This document shows, one piece after another, positions 13,124-24,364 of a stretch of DNA of 64,000 bases. The stretch lies in NCBI GenBank assembly GCA_920105805.1, contig CAKKTI010000050.1, forward strand, positions 1 through 64,000, written 5' to 3'. The notes beneath the pieces were generated by a model. That model ran no database searches and was not told the DNA's origin. It saw only the letters and a list, made by a program, of their open reading frames with translations. The DNA comes from Condylostoma magnum (Eukaryota > Ciliophora > Heterotrichea > Heterotrichida > Condylostomatidae). The position numbers were made by a program, and so were the translations under genes. How positions within the stretch are numbered: the stretch's first letter is position 1; each line of letters starts with the position of its first letter.

Positions 13124-14335
13124 CTACAATACTTCTCTAACATGCACAACTGCTTGAGGATATAACCCTTCATCATCAATAGTAGCCTATGTGTCTTATA
13201 AGATTCTTGAGGGAAATCCTGATACTACTTCAAATTGCATGTCCAGGTCTAAAGTTTCCAAGTAATCGTAGATTAACTGAATTTTGTCATTCTTATGGAA
13301 TCTTCTTTCCTGCTTTTTACCTTCAGGTAGACGGAATACAATTACTCCTATGTCAACCCCTTCTGCAGGCTCTGGGGGTAAATTTTAGATTCTTTGTAGT
13401 TTTTGGTATTTTTTAATTTCTTCTTCCTGCTCTTAGATCATTTTAAGCTCCTCTTCTTCTCTTTGCTTTTATAATTGGTAGTTTTAACGCTCCCGCATTT
13501 GTTTTTCAGCTTCTAAAAATTCATTGTCCTGCATATCTCTTATAATACGCTCTTCATTGAACTACTACTCTTCTATATTTCCATTTTACCTCCATTCTAT
13601 CAGATTTCTGTCTAGAAATTCAATAAGCTCTGCTATTTAAGGTGTTCCATGTCTTATTTCCTATACAAGAGGAGTATTAGAATCTTCAGTTCTCAGTACT
13701 GCCATGCATGGGAAAATTTCCACATTTAATTACCTTGAGGCTTATATACCATCTTTTGACACATCTTCCACTCCTCATAATATATACTGATCTAGCATTC
13801 CTCTTATAATATCACTCGATAAAGTTTCACTGACAAATTATACTGGTACTTAAAAGCTATGTATGTATAGTAAAAGGAGCTTTTTTTACGAATGAGCCTT
13901 TTAGATGGCTTATTACAAGGAATCTGTAGTGAAATTTGGGAGGTTAGCTTCTGAATACATTTGTCTCATTTTATTGATAAATTCTTAGGCACTAGGAGAG
14001 CCTGTGACTTCTTGTTAGACGTTATTGCCTGCTACTGCATTGAAAAAGCTGTTTGCGATATTGAATAAACTGGACCCCACATTGATTACTTAACTAGCTA
14101 TGCTTTATGTCCAGCTTGCTTCTTCAAATTAGTCTGCTTGTAAATGCTGTTAAGCTGGTTATTACTCTTATGGTTATTACTCTTCTAACTAATTCATATA
14201 CTATCTAACAGCATTCTGATTATTACTTACAGTTACATCTCAGTTATTTTGCTATAAGTAATAAGTTGCTATATCTGGATCCCAGTTATCAGTAATAGCT
14301 TAAAAATTAACAAGTGCTTCTTCTTATTCAGACAT
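13124..14335 (-). CDS. FAF2/UBXD8-like protein (UBA, UAS, UBX)
   Basis: A 403-residue protein with the domain order of FAF1/FAF2. The N-terminal UBA-like segment (1-42, including AITDNWDPDIATYYL) should bind ubiquitin. A Gln-rich linker leads to a UAS thioredoxin-like domain (about 130-255: KKLLLLYIHSF, then EIFPCMAVLRTED). A charged coiled coil (about 265-325) and a C-terminal UBX domain (about 330-403) follow. UBX domains recruit the AAA ATPase p97/Cdc48, and FAF2 works in ER-associated degradation. A short hydrophobic stretch (VINVGSSLFNIANSFFNAVAG, about 88-108) lies where FAF2 has its membrane hairpin. It ends TAG-TTA, 16 bases before the CstF64-like ATG. Confidence 0.85.
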
Positions 14336-14560
14336 TTATAAAATTATATCAATTGGTAGTTTTTTATGCATAGTCGGTCATATGTAAGCTTGCAAATGGC
14401 ATAATATAGATTTTATTAAATATACTAATAATAAAACATGCTATACTAAAAGCCCTTATGTTTTATTAGATGAAAAAGTACATAGAATCCTGATTAAACT
14501 AAATCTTCAACACACTCTATACACAATCAATCTCCTGTATAAAAGAAACCTAAATCTAAA

Positions 14561-14827
14561 ATGGCTGATCTAATATAAATAACTATGGTTTTGAACTTTC
14601 TACGTAGCATAGAAGCCTTGGCAAAAATTCCAGCAAATAGACAAGCAGCAGAGCAATTATCAGACAATCCAAAATTCCAACGATTTGTAGTAAAAATAGT
14701 ATCAGCTCCCGGAAGATTTGTTGACTGGCTTGCAAAATAGGAAGAACAGGAAGTTTAAAAATTTATCGAAGACTAATCTAATAAAAAAGACAACTTAGAC
14801 GATTAGCTAGATGATAAAAAATTTTAA
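14561..14827 (+). CDS. Small hypothetical protein upstream of PKG
   Basis: An 88-residue protein beginning MADLIQITMVLNFLRS, with a predicted helical core up to about residue 60 and a very acidic Lys/Asp-rich tail that ends at TAA. No family is recognised. The reading is supported by normal amino-acid balance and by its tight fit: the stop is 5 bases before the PKG start, in a different frame. It is the first gene after a 225-base divergent space shared with the FAF2-like gene. It could be an independent small protein or an upstream frame on a shared transcript. Confidence 0.6.
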
Positions 14828-14832
14828 TTTAA

Positions 14833-17511
14833 ATGGGAAACAGTTGCTGTACTAAAAAAATCAAAAATCCTGCGGTAAAATCTCAATTAAGACAGTAAAA
14901 CAACTAGCAAAATAAGCCTGTTTAATCAAATCAAGTAGAGTAATAAAGCTACCGAAGATAAACAAAAAATCGTGTAGGAGCTATAGACAACCGCAATAAA
15001 ACAGTAGATGATATTTCAGAAACTAGATTTACTACTATAAGTAATCAAAAGGTTACGTAAAGGGATGAAAGGCTTATAAAGTCAGCTCTGGCTAAAAATT
15101 TTGTATTTTCTCATTTATAGTAAGATAACATGCAGTATCTTATTAAGGAGATGCAACATTTTATAATCGAGCAGGGCTGTGAGCTTTTCTAGTAAAATGA
15201 TGTGGCAAATTACTTTTTCATATTGATAAATGGAAGCTTAGAGGTCTTGATTGATGGTAAAAGGAAAAACATAATTCACCCTGGGACAGGCTTCGGGGAG
15301 TTGGCTTTGATTCATAATACTAGACGCACAGCGACAATAAGAGCTATATAGCGCTGTACTTTATGGGGCTTAGGCAGATAGACCTTTAGAGCAGCAATTG
15401 AATCGGCTAATAGGAACAATTATAATGAAAACATGAGCTTTATTGACTCAGTGCCTTTATTGCAAGTACTCACATCATAACAAAAGGATCAGCTGGTAAG
15501 CTCGCTTGTTTCTCATAACTATGGCAATGGCTAAATTATTATAAATGAAGGTGATCCTGGGGATTTGTTTTACCTTATATAAGAAGGAATCGTATCTTGT
15601 AGTATAAAAGGAGAAGAGCTAAGAACCATGCAAAAGGGAGAATTCTTTGGAGAGTAGGCACTTTTATACAACTCTACTAGAACAGCTACTGTAAAGGCGT
15701 CAAGTCCCGTAAAACTGTTATCTATTAGTAGAGACACTCTGACTTAAGTGCTAGGAGATCATTTGCAGTCTGTTTTGTACAGAAACAGCGTTAAAATAGC
15801 GTTTGAAAACTCAACTTATCTCAAGAAATTGAATAAACAACAAACTGACGAGCTAATCGGAATAATGTGTGATTAGGTTTAAGGGTTTGAGCATAATTAA
15901 ACTGTTTTTCAGGCAGGATAGGTGATTAAGGATAATTTATATGTATTGCTGAAAGGAGAAATTGTAGGAAATTCGAGTTTTAAAGTATTTGAATGCCTTT
16001 TTGAATAACAATTTATCAAGGATCAGGAATTCAAGCTAGAACATAATTTTGTATCTAAAGGAGACACTGATATAGCCTAGCTCACTAAAAGCTAATTCAT
16101 ATCAACCCTGGGAGGAAGTTATCAAGAAGTTACAGCCAACAACGCAGCTTTAAGAATAGTCAAAGAAGTTCCTTTATTCAAAAACCTTCCTGCTTTAAGT
16201 CTGGATTCTCTGATACAACAACTACAGATTATTAGGTACACGGATAATTAAACCATTGTCCAATAAGGATCAACTGGTGACGAGTTCTTTATAGTTAAAA
16301 AGGGGACAGTTAATGTGTTTTTGAATAATAACCTTCTACGAGCTATAAATAAGAACGATTATTTCGGAGAAAGAGCCCTGCTTTTTAACGAGTAAAGAAC
16401 AGCCAGTGTTATTGCCAAAGGAGATGTCTCATGTTGGGTTTTAAAGAAGGAAAACTTTCTAAATTTGGTAGACCAAGACAAGTATAATTTACTCATGAAG
16501 CGTATTGGCTTCTAGGATGATAGGGTAAACTTAGATGATTTGGTAATTGTAGATAATCTCGGAAAGGGGCAATTTGGCCATGTTTTCCTAGCAGCCAATA
16601 AAAACAAAGATCTATTATATGCACTGAAGACTGTTACTAAATAAAAGGTTGAAATGTATGATATTGCTGAGAATTTATTACTTGAAAGACGAATTATGCT
16701 CTAATTAGATCATCCTTTCATAGTAAAACTGGTAAAAACTTTTAAAGATGATCAAAGAGTATATTTTCTCATGGAATATATACAAGGACTGGATTTATTT
16801 GAGGTTTTAAGGAAATTAGGCATAGTAAATGAAGAGCATAGCAAGTTCTACGTATCTTGCATTATTTTAATGCTTGAACATCTGCATGAAAGGAACATAG
16901 TTTTCAGGGATTTAAAGCCAGAGAATGTAATGGTAGATGAAGATGGCTATTTACGTCTTATTGACTTCGGAGTCTCTAAGATCATAAGTGATAGGACCTA
17001 TACCACAACTGGAACTCCTCACTACATGGCTCCTGAGATTATATAGAATAAAGGATATACTACCAGCATTGACTACTGGAGCTTAGGAATAATGTTATAT
17101 GAGTTTATTGCAGGAGATGTGCCATTTGGGGCTAATGATGAAGACCCTATTGATATTTACAAATCTGTGTTATATGGTAAACTAAGTTATCCTGGATATG
17201 TTTCTAAAGGTAACAAGGCTATTCCTTTTATTGAATAATTACTTAATAAAAACCCAGCTTTAAGGGGCAATGCTACAACACTTAAAAGACATGAATGGCT
17301 AGATGGATTTGATTGAGATGGACTGTTGAGTAAGAGATTAATACCACCGTATAAATAGAGACCTATGAGATTGGATTAGAAAGTAATGGATGCCAAAAGA
17401 AGAAATTATAATTTAAGGAACATTATAAGAAATGAAGAAATGGCGGATCCTGTGGAACCGGTAGGAAATGGAAGAAGACAGGTAGATGAAGGTTGGGATA
17501 ATGAGTTTTAG
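14833..17511 (+). CDS. cGMP-dependent protein kinase with four CNB modules and a myristoylation motif
   Basis: An 892-residue kinase. The start MGNSCC has Gly2 for myristoylation and two Cys for palmitoylation, so it is probably membrane-tethered. Regulatory half: CNB-A (FGELALIHNTRRTATI, about 155-170), CNB-B (FGEQALLYNSTRTATV, about 270), a degenerate third module without the cassette, and CNB-D (FGERALLFNEQRTASV, about 510), like apicomplexan and ciliate PKGs. Kinase domain about 568-830: GKGQFG loop, ALK lysine near 597, FRDLKPEN catalytic loop near 691, IDFGVSK, activation loop TTTGTPHYMAPE. The family motif GFDW is written with TGA (17314-17316) as Trp828. The protein ends GWDNEF, the AGC-type tail, then TAG-TTA: a firm TAG stop. 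It ends 43 bases from the convergent gene. Confidence 0.93.
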
Positions 17512-17554
17512 TTAAAGAATATTTATGCATATGACTCTTAATTTATATAATCTA

Positions 17555-19531
17555 TTAAATTAATCTTCTATAGAATTTTATAGTGTAATCATCTAGATTT
17601 ATTTGTATTCGGAATAATCTAACCATTGTACAGTAGTTGTTATCTGGTTGTTTTATACATGCTATATCGAATTGGTTAAATTTAGAATGAGGAATTATTT
17701 GATATATTTGTGTATCTATAATTTATATTTTATGTAGTATTCGAAGATTAGCTAAAGATTGCACTAGCACATAAGTGTTATTCGATTACTCAACTAAAAT
17801 ACTAAAAAGGTATTCATCGTCATTAGAACATTTCTATAGTTTTAATTCCTTTATGCTAGTTTCTAGTCTAATATGATCTTATGAGCAATCTTTTAAGTAA
17901 TCTCTTCCTAGTTTAAGTTTTATTAATATATTTTACCAAGCTTATATGATAATGTGCTCAGATTTGCTCGACACTAGAAATGAATTTAATTAAACTGCTG
18001 CATTAAATCTTATTCTTTATGGGTTTGTATCTTCAAATGATTGCATAGTTAACAGATGTGGATATAGAAAAAATAATTTCTTTACATTTTTATTGTATGT
18101 TGAATCAATTAAGGTTTACATTTAATCATAAATTGCTTTTCACCTTTTATTAAATAAATTATACTTTATAGCAGCGTGTTTAAAAATTCATATAAGTAAT
18201 GTATCCTTTCCGTACTCCTAAACCCTAAAGACCTTGCGTGCCAACTAAATAGGTATAAGAGGAGTAATTTTAGATAATGATTACCTATACAATTTCCGTT
18301 CATTAGAAAGCAATACTAAAATTTTGTCTTTTATAATACATACTTGAACCACTTATATTGGAAACTAATAACTTTATATCAGCATATACGATATACTATC
18401 AAATATTTCTAATACTCCAGTATTGTAAAATACATAAATCTAGTCTTTAATATATTGTATGCATAAACAAGCTTTAAACTTAGCTTCTGTTTTTATTTAT
18501 TCTAACAAAAAGTAATTTAAGTAGGAGTTGCATTTATAAGTAACCATTTTATCCGGATAGTTCAATTAATCCATCATAAGAATTGGCAACTAGAGCTAGT
18601 ATAATTTCATTTAAATAAAATCAAAAGCGTAAATGTTTTATCTGCATATTAACATAGCTTATTTTTCATAGAATTGAGTTTTAACAATATCTTTAATTTA
18701 TAAATTGACTATATACGGGGTTAAATGTTTTGCAGCTATTTCTGCTTACTGCCTTTATTCTTCAGATCCTATAATAGCAACTTAACTAACTTCTTTTATG
18801 AAATTCATGTCATAATCATATATTACAGATTTTCCATTATACTAAATTATTATCCTTTTCAAATACGTATCAAAATACACATCTTTTGAATTATAATCAA
18901 TATTCCTTGTTATTGTATTCTCAAAATTTGTTAATAAAATTTCTTTATCTAGCAGAGCAGCAAAGTGTTTAGAATCTGAGCTAAAGCTTACACTGAATAT
19001 GCTATCTGGCACTATTAATTCTAAGATTCATCTACTGAATTTATATTTATCATCAAGTAAGCAAATTTTAAGCCAATATCCTGATCTTATACAAATTTTA
19101 GAGTTATCAGGAGAAATTCGACTTCAATGCGAATCTCCTACTTTTATTTTTTAGAAGTTAAAATCATCTTATTAAATGCATTTATGAGATGGGGAAAGTC
19201 AATCTAAGCTTTTTACAATTCTAATTAATTTCTTTCTAACCTTTCTATATTCGTCCTTTAGTTCTTTTACAATCATTAAAATCCTATGAGTATATTTCTC
19301 TCTTTCCCCAATCATTAATTCCCTTAGTCATTAACTTTCCATTAAGTCAATATTCTCAAGAAATGAAAACTAAATTTAATCAGGATTCCAATATAAACGG
19401 TTTATTTCTTATACAATAGCTACAGCTTTATAATAACTTCTAAAATTCCTATTAAGCTCAAACAGTCTATCCTGAATTAGCGCAGATCTCTTTAAAATTT
19501 CTAATTTTGAGACTTTTTATTAATAAGACAT
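17555..19531 (-). CDS. Large unknown protein, helical N-terminus and beta-propeller-like body
   Basis: A 658-residue protein starting MSYQQKVSKLEILKRS. Residues 1 to about 110 are helical and charged, resembling a coiled coil; the rest is rich in beta strands with repeated short motifs ending in hydrophobic pairs (KICLLDDKYKFSRW, ILLTNFENT, YNGKSVIYDYD, NIYAFDF, QIYVFYNTGVLEIFD), which recalls a WD40 or similar propeller without clear WD dipeptides. I cannot name the family. Termination is at TAA-TAG. Its ATG lies 6 bases after the Kelch gene's TAG and in the same frame, so the two could be one fused protein if that TAG is read as Gln. The 3' end faces PKG. Confidence 0.6.
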
Positions 19532-19537
19532 TTTAAC

Positions 19538-21262
19538 CTAATAATTATTACGAAAATACAAAGAGCAAGCCCATGAATCTAAATTGTCCTAAACTAAATA
19601 CTAAGGCAATCCTTCCCAGCGATAATTACTCAAATCTAGTCTACACGCTTTATAATTTTATCCTCCTGCACAATACAAACTCCCTGAATACAAAATGGCC
19701 TTATTCCTTAAATCCATGCCTTCATCTATATGCTAAATCAACTAAAACCTACCTGTTTACAGATCTAGCATTTACACTGTATATGAAAAATCATCTGAAA
19801 ATCCTCCTCCTAGTATAATCACATTGTTGTCATCTGGTGATACACAAGCACTGTTACTTAGAGGACTTTACAACTATAATTATAATAAAACCCACGTATT
19901 ATCAGTATTATCATATTTTTCTATAGAAGACAATCGCTGATATCCATCAAATCCTCCAAAAATATATATAAAACTCTTGCCTACTGATGTATTAGAAAAG
20001 GCACATCTTGCTACATTCATCGGCTGTACAAATCTTCAGGTATTTTCTTTAAGATTGTATTGTTCAACAGAATTTAAGAATTATCTTGTTGTTCCATCAT
20101 GACCTCCTATTGCATAAACTTGATTTTAGAGAATTACTAGCCCATGGTCCTTACGACATTTATTCATAGGTGAAAGCTCTATTATCGTATCGTTTTTAAA
20201 TTAGTAAACATTGGATGATAATGCCCCACCTGTAATAATTGAACTACCGTTAGGCAATGTAACAGCTGCTGAAAAAGAATTAAATTTGAAGTTTCCTTGG
20301 TAAGTGTTGATCTTTCAAGTATTCTTTTGTATGTTATACTTCATTATTTAATTTTAATTGCCGAAATAACAGATATAAGGTGTTTTGTATTTTAAAGACT
20401 TTGATATGCTCCCTATTTGAGTTAGATTACTTAAGAAATCCGCTTTGTTGATATTGATTTAGTAGAATTTCGCTTTACAAAATTAGTTCTTATTGGGTAG
20501 TTTGATATCATTTATTTACTATTAGTGGGCTGATATCAAGTTAGTGATGTTATTTATTGCTATGTCTTAATCTGTCATCTACATTACTTGGTTTAATGTG
20601 ACACTAAGTGTATCTTTAATATCTTAAAGCTGATTCTACTACTATTGTAGTTATTCAATTATTTAACTAATATTTTGCTATTGCTTTTTGGTTTTATCAA
20701 TGTATTCATTTATTAGCTATTGCTTTCTATTCATTACTTCTTACATAAAATTTTAAAATTTTATTTCTATTGAGCTTATATTTTGCTCGATATCCTTATC
20801 AAACTCATTGAATAGATTTAATCCCTTTTAGACTAAATTAGTTAAAAAGGTTTACTATATGTTCAAACAGTCAACCATACTATTAATCTTTTGCTAAGTT
20901 CAGATAGTACTTTGCTCCACTCTTACAAATTAATGTCCTGAGTGAGCTTCCATACATTCAGCACATATTCCTTTAATACAATTATTACAAAAATATCTGA
21001 TTTTTTCCTGATTATGATTCAAGCAGTAATGATGCTTTTATCTATCTTCATGATATTTTCTTGCATAGTCTGCAGCAATATAATTAATAGGTAGATTTTG
21101 AATGCTGATTACTTCTGTATTTGCTCGGCAATGGGGGCAAATTATGTTATTTGCCTAAATAATTCTTAATAAGCAACTTTAACAAAAGGTATGACCACAG
21201 CTAAGTATTCTTGGTCTTTAATTTTATTCATCATAGACCTAGATACAAGTGGGGCAATCCAT
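19538..21262 (-). CDS. TRIM-like RING/B-box/coiled-coil/Kelch protein
   Basis: A 574-residue probable E3 ubiquitin ligase. The RING domain (about 3-48: CPTC...CGHTFCQSC...CPHC) is followed by a B-box-like finger (about 75-115: HHYC...CNNCIKGICAEC...H), a long Gln-rich coiled coil (about 120-280) and a Kelch propeller (about 320-570: YAIGGHDGTTR, YIFGGFDGYQR, VIILGGGFSDD, LYCAGGQNY). The RING would recruit an E2 and the Kelch blades would choose the substrate. The start is the ATG directly before the first Cys pair, but coding-like sequence continues upstream in frame to about 21520 without another ATG. The TAG stop is 6 bases from the next gene, same frame. Confidence 0.82.
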
Positions 21263-21537
21263 GTTTACTAATTTATTTTGAAATTCAGATTCATTTATTA
21301 GCTTGATGTATTAGAAAAGACACTCTTATATTAATTATTTCAAGCATTAAGATCTAAATGTAATTTTGCTTCTTATTTGCTCTAATGAAAAGTTCTCGTA
21401 GTTGTTTTAAAAAATTGAATAGAGCGGCTAATCTTTAGTGCCTCTTTTATGCAAGTTTCAGTGGTTTTTATCTTAAATGAAATCTTATTAAAAGGATAAT
21501 AAAAACAGCTAATAAAATCTAATCAATTTTTTGTTAT
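21263..21537. other. Spacer with coding-like minus-strand sequence
   Basis: Between the carboxypeptidase stop and the chosen start of the RING/Kelch gene. The minus strand reads in frame with the RING gene, with balanced amino acids and a higher GC than the true spacers in this window, but it has no ATG. It may be a 5' extension with a missed start or intron, or chance. Confidence 0.35.
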
Positions 21538-23814
21538 TTATATATGAATTAATGTTTTACTTGGTGTCACAGATCTCGGCCTTTTATCAGCTCGTCTTGC
21601 ATCCTGAATTCTTTTAAGTAAAAGATAATGCTTTTGCTTTAATAGTTATTATGAGGTCTTTTATAGCTGATCATTTGCAAGGGAAAGTTTGAATTCATAT
21701 GATTTAACTTAGACTGGATTCTCTACCTCTTTCTCATATATTTTACTTTATTGGAAAATTTATCTATGCATTGGTCTTTAGCCCAATTATGATTTAGGCC
21801 TTTAAACTATAATTTTAGACCTTAGTATATTTGCTGATTCAGATTTTAATTGACTACTACCTCTTTATTGTGTTAAGTAATATTTTCCCTGTCTAAACCT
21901 TCTAGGATAATCTTATCTTGAGCCTGGCCTTGAGTTGCAATTTCTAGTTCTCTATGTCTAACTTCCAAAGTGAATTTAAGCATAATTTCCTAAACTACTT
22001 ACAATCTTATTCATTATTTCTCCTTTTACAACTACATCATCAGAATCACTTCCAGATCCAGTATCTAACTCATCTGTTTCCTCTTGCTTAATTTCCCGTA
22101 TATATCTATTCCACAAGCTGAGTTTTGAATTTTTTATTGTTCTTCTATTTTTCCTAATTTTCTACTTTTATTTTTACAGTTTTAACCGATAGTCTAGTAA
22201 TTTCACATAACAACAAAGCCCTAAAAGTAAGTTGTAGCTTAATATTCTTAGTAATTACTAATTGAATTAAACAGTGATTCTTTCCTAGTTGATATACCCG
22301 AAATGTGAGATCTCTAAAGTATAACTATTAGGAATTTTAAACTACTAATTCATAACCATTCTAGCAGTTCCTCTCTTAGACCTGTCATTTCTAAAACAAC
22401 ATGAAGGGTACCTAAACATTTCAGTAAAATCACTGAGTATTTTAGGAATTAATTTCACTTCTATAAATTATTTCTAATGTAAAGGGTAATGGGCTCCATA
22501 TATAAACGCTCCTTTTTTCTTAGAATGTCCGTGAATATCAATATAAGAAATAACATTACTAGTTTTTAGTATATTTCTAACTAGTTGTTTAACAGCAGCT
22601 ACTTCAGGAAACAGCTACTCATCAGTTTCTAAGAACTATCTGTTTAAATCATAGCCTGTCAGAGAGGTTCTGTAATTTCCTATTATGACTCCGTCAGGAT
22701 TTAGCATTGGAATTATTTTAAAAGTAGCTCTGGACCTAAGCCAAATGGCCTAAGTATCATCACTCAGTAAAAATCTTATAAATTCTTCCATTGCATACGA
22801 GCTAAAACTTTCTCCTGGATGCACTCTAGCAGTTATAATCACATGATCTTTTTACTATTATTTGCCTTGGTATAGATTAGTGATTGTAAGTAATGGTAGC
22901 TTTATACAGCTTAATGTTGATGTTAAATTCTCTTATTGGAGTATGTGGGAGGAAGTTTCTTTTATTTCTTCGATAAATCTCAGTAGATTTGAGTAGGTAT
23001 AAGGAAGTGAGTATGCAAAGTAGTATGTATCTCCTATTTAGTCGAAATACATACTAAAACTGAGAGAGTAGAACTGCTTTTGACAGGTATTGAACTAATT
23101 AATTTTACTATTAAAGTATTTTACATCACTTTTTATTTCCCGTCATCCCAAATTACTTTTAGAGTTTTATCAGAAATATGGCTTTTAGCCCTATGAAAAC
23201 AAGTTATCCTTCTTGGTGAAATTGACAATGTTAAACTTTATATTTCTAATCTACTTTATATTATATACTTTAAAATAGAACCATTAGTTATGTCCATTGG
23301 AATTTGAATCTACTCTCATATATAAATCATATTCTAAGTCATTAATTTTAACAACTTTATCTAAATTTCCTGATTCAAACATAGAATCGAATAAAATTCC
23401 TCCATCTGACTAATTAAAAAGATTTCCTTTAAACGTTCGTGTGTCTTAATATTTTGTTACGTATTTATAAAGGTTCTGATAAGATTAATTAAACTATCGG
23501 GAATAAGGAAACTGGTAACCCTTGGATAAGCTTTTATGAAGTTTAACAGAATCATAAGGCCTGAATCCATTATATACAGTAACCTTTTTTCCAGTATCCT
23601 CATCTCGTTATATATAATCATCAGCTAGGTCAAAATATAGGGGAATTGGCCCTTTATCAGTCTAAATTTAAGGCCTTCAACCAAAAAGCATATCAGGCTT
23701 TATAGAATACGCTTATTCTACAATAGGCAAAGGATTCTAGTATTATTTTTTCCCTTTTTACAAATTTCTTTCTAATCCCTCACAATTCATAATAGAATAC
23801 AATACTTTTATCAT
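21538..23814 (-). CDS. Cytosolic carboxypeptidase (AGBL/CCP family)
   Basis: A 758-residue M14 metallocarboxypeptidase of the CCP/Nna1 type, which trims glutamates (polyglutamylation) or C-terminal residues from tubulin. An N-terminal beta-sandwich domain (about 70-290, with NQWFYFKV) precedes the catalytic domain. The zinc site begins with ARVHPGE near residue 330; [22 protein letters not shown] is the family signature; the DIHGHS block follows, with the third ligand region in a TARMVMN...YTLE segment. After the catalytic domain comes a basic, Ser/Gln-rich tail of about 180 residues with an acidic patch (GSGSDSDD). The gene ends at TAA. Its ATG is 15 bases after the A20/AN1 stop. Substrate and AGBL2/3 affinity are inferred. 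Confidence 0.9.
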
Positions 23815-23829
23815 AAAAAATTCTATAAA

Positions 23830-24207
23830 CTAAACTCTAGTAAATTTGTCAGCTATTACCTGTGGATTCTCTTCTGATAGTTTCCTCTGCGCTGCTTCCC
23901 TGTGGTCGTAACTACAACCGTGTTCTTCTGGGAGTCGATGTCTAGAGCAAAAGTACTGCATACATTTGCATCTGAAATTCAGAGGTCCTAGTCTCCTATT
24001 GCATCCGAAACAACGGGTAGGATCTGGCTCGGGTGCGGATTTGACTTCCTCCTTTTATTCTTCATTTTAGTCCTGTATTGTAGATAGCAACTAGGGTAAG
24101 GTTTATTCTGAGCTTTAAACTATTGATTTTTGTTTGTAGCATTGGGAGCAATAGCCCTCCATGCTTCCGTAGAATAGGTGACAACTTAGACACAATTGAT
24201 CGGCCAT
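23830..24207 (-). CDS. A20/AN1 zinc-finger protein (ZFAND5/SAP type)
   Basis: A 125-residue protein with the classic small stress-associated layout. An A20 finger (about 6-26: CLSCHLFYGSMEGYCSQCY) can bind ubiquitin, an acidic Gln/Glu linker follows, and an AN1 finger (about 66-105: CFGCNRRLG...CKCMQYFCSRHRLPEEHGCSYDH) fits ZFAND5/6. The C-terminal helix ends ENPQVIADKFTRV, where the family usually stops (KANPVVKAEKL-x-K-I), and the next codon is TAG. These proteins link ubiquitin to the proteasome and stress responses. It reads MADQLCLSC from the first ATG. 14 of its neighbours' bases separate it from the downstream carboxypeptidase start. Confidence 0.9.
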
Positions 24208-24364
24208 TTGTAAGATACTGTTAAAAGGGAACATTTAGGGATTTGTATTAAATTTTAGCATATTTGCTGAATATACGCTTAAATCATATTAGTTGATACT
24301 AAATATAAGAAATACAATTATATTACTTTTAAAACAGAACTAAAATGAATAGATTAATTTATTA

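Noticed and set aside
18217-18230. Telomere-like CCTAAACCCTAAAG
   Set aside because: Fewer than two repeat units and inside the coding sequence of the propeller-like gene, so chance.
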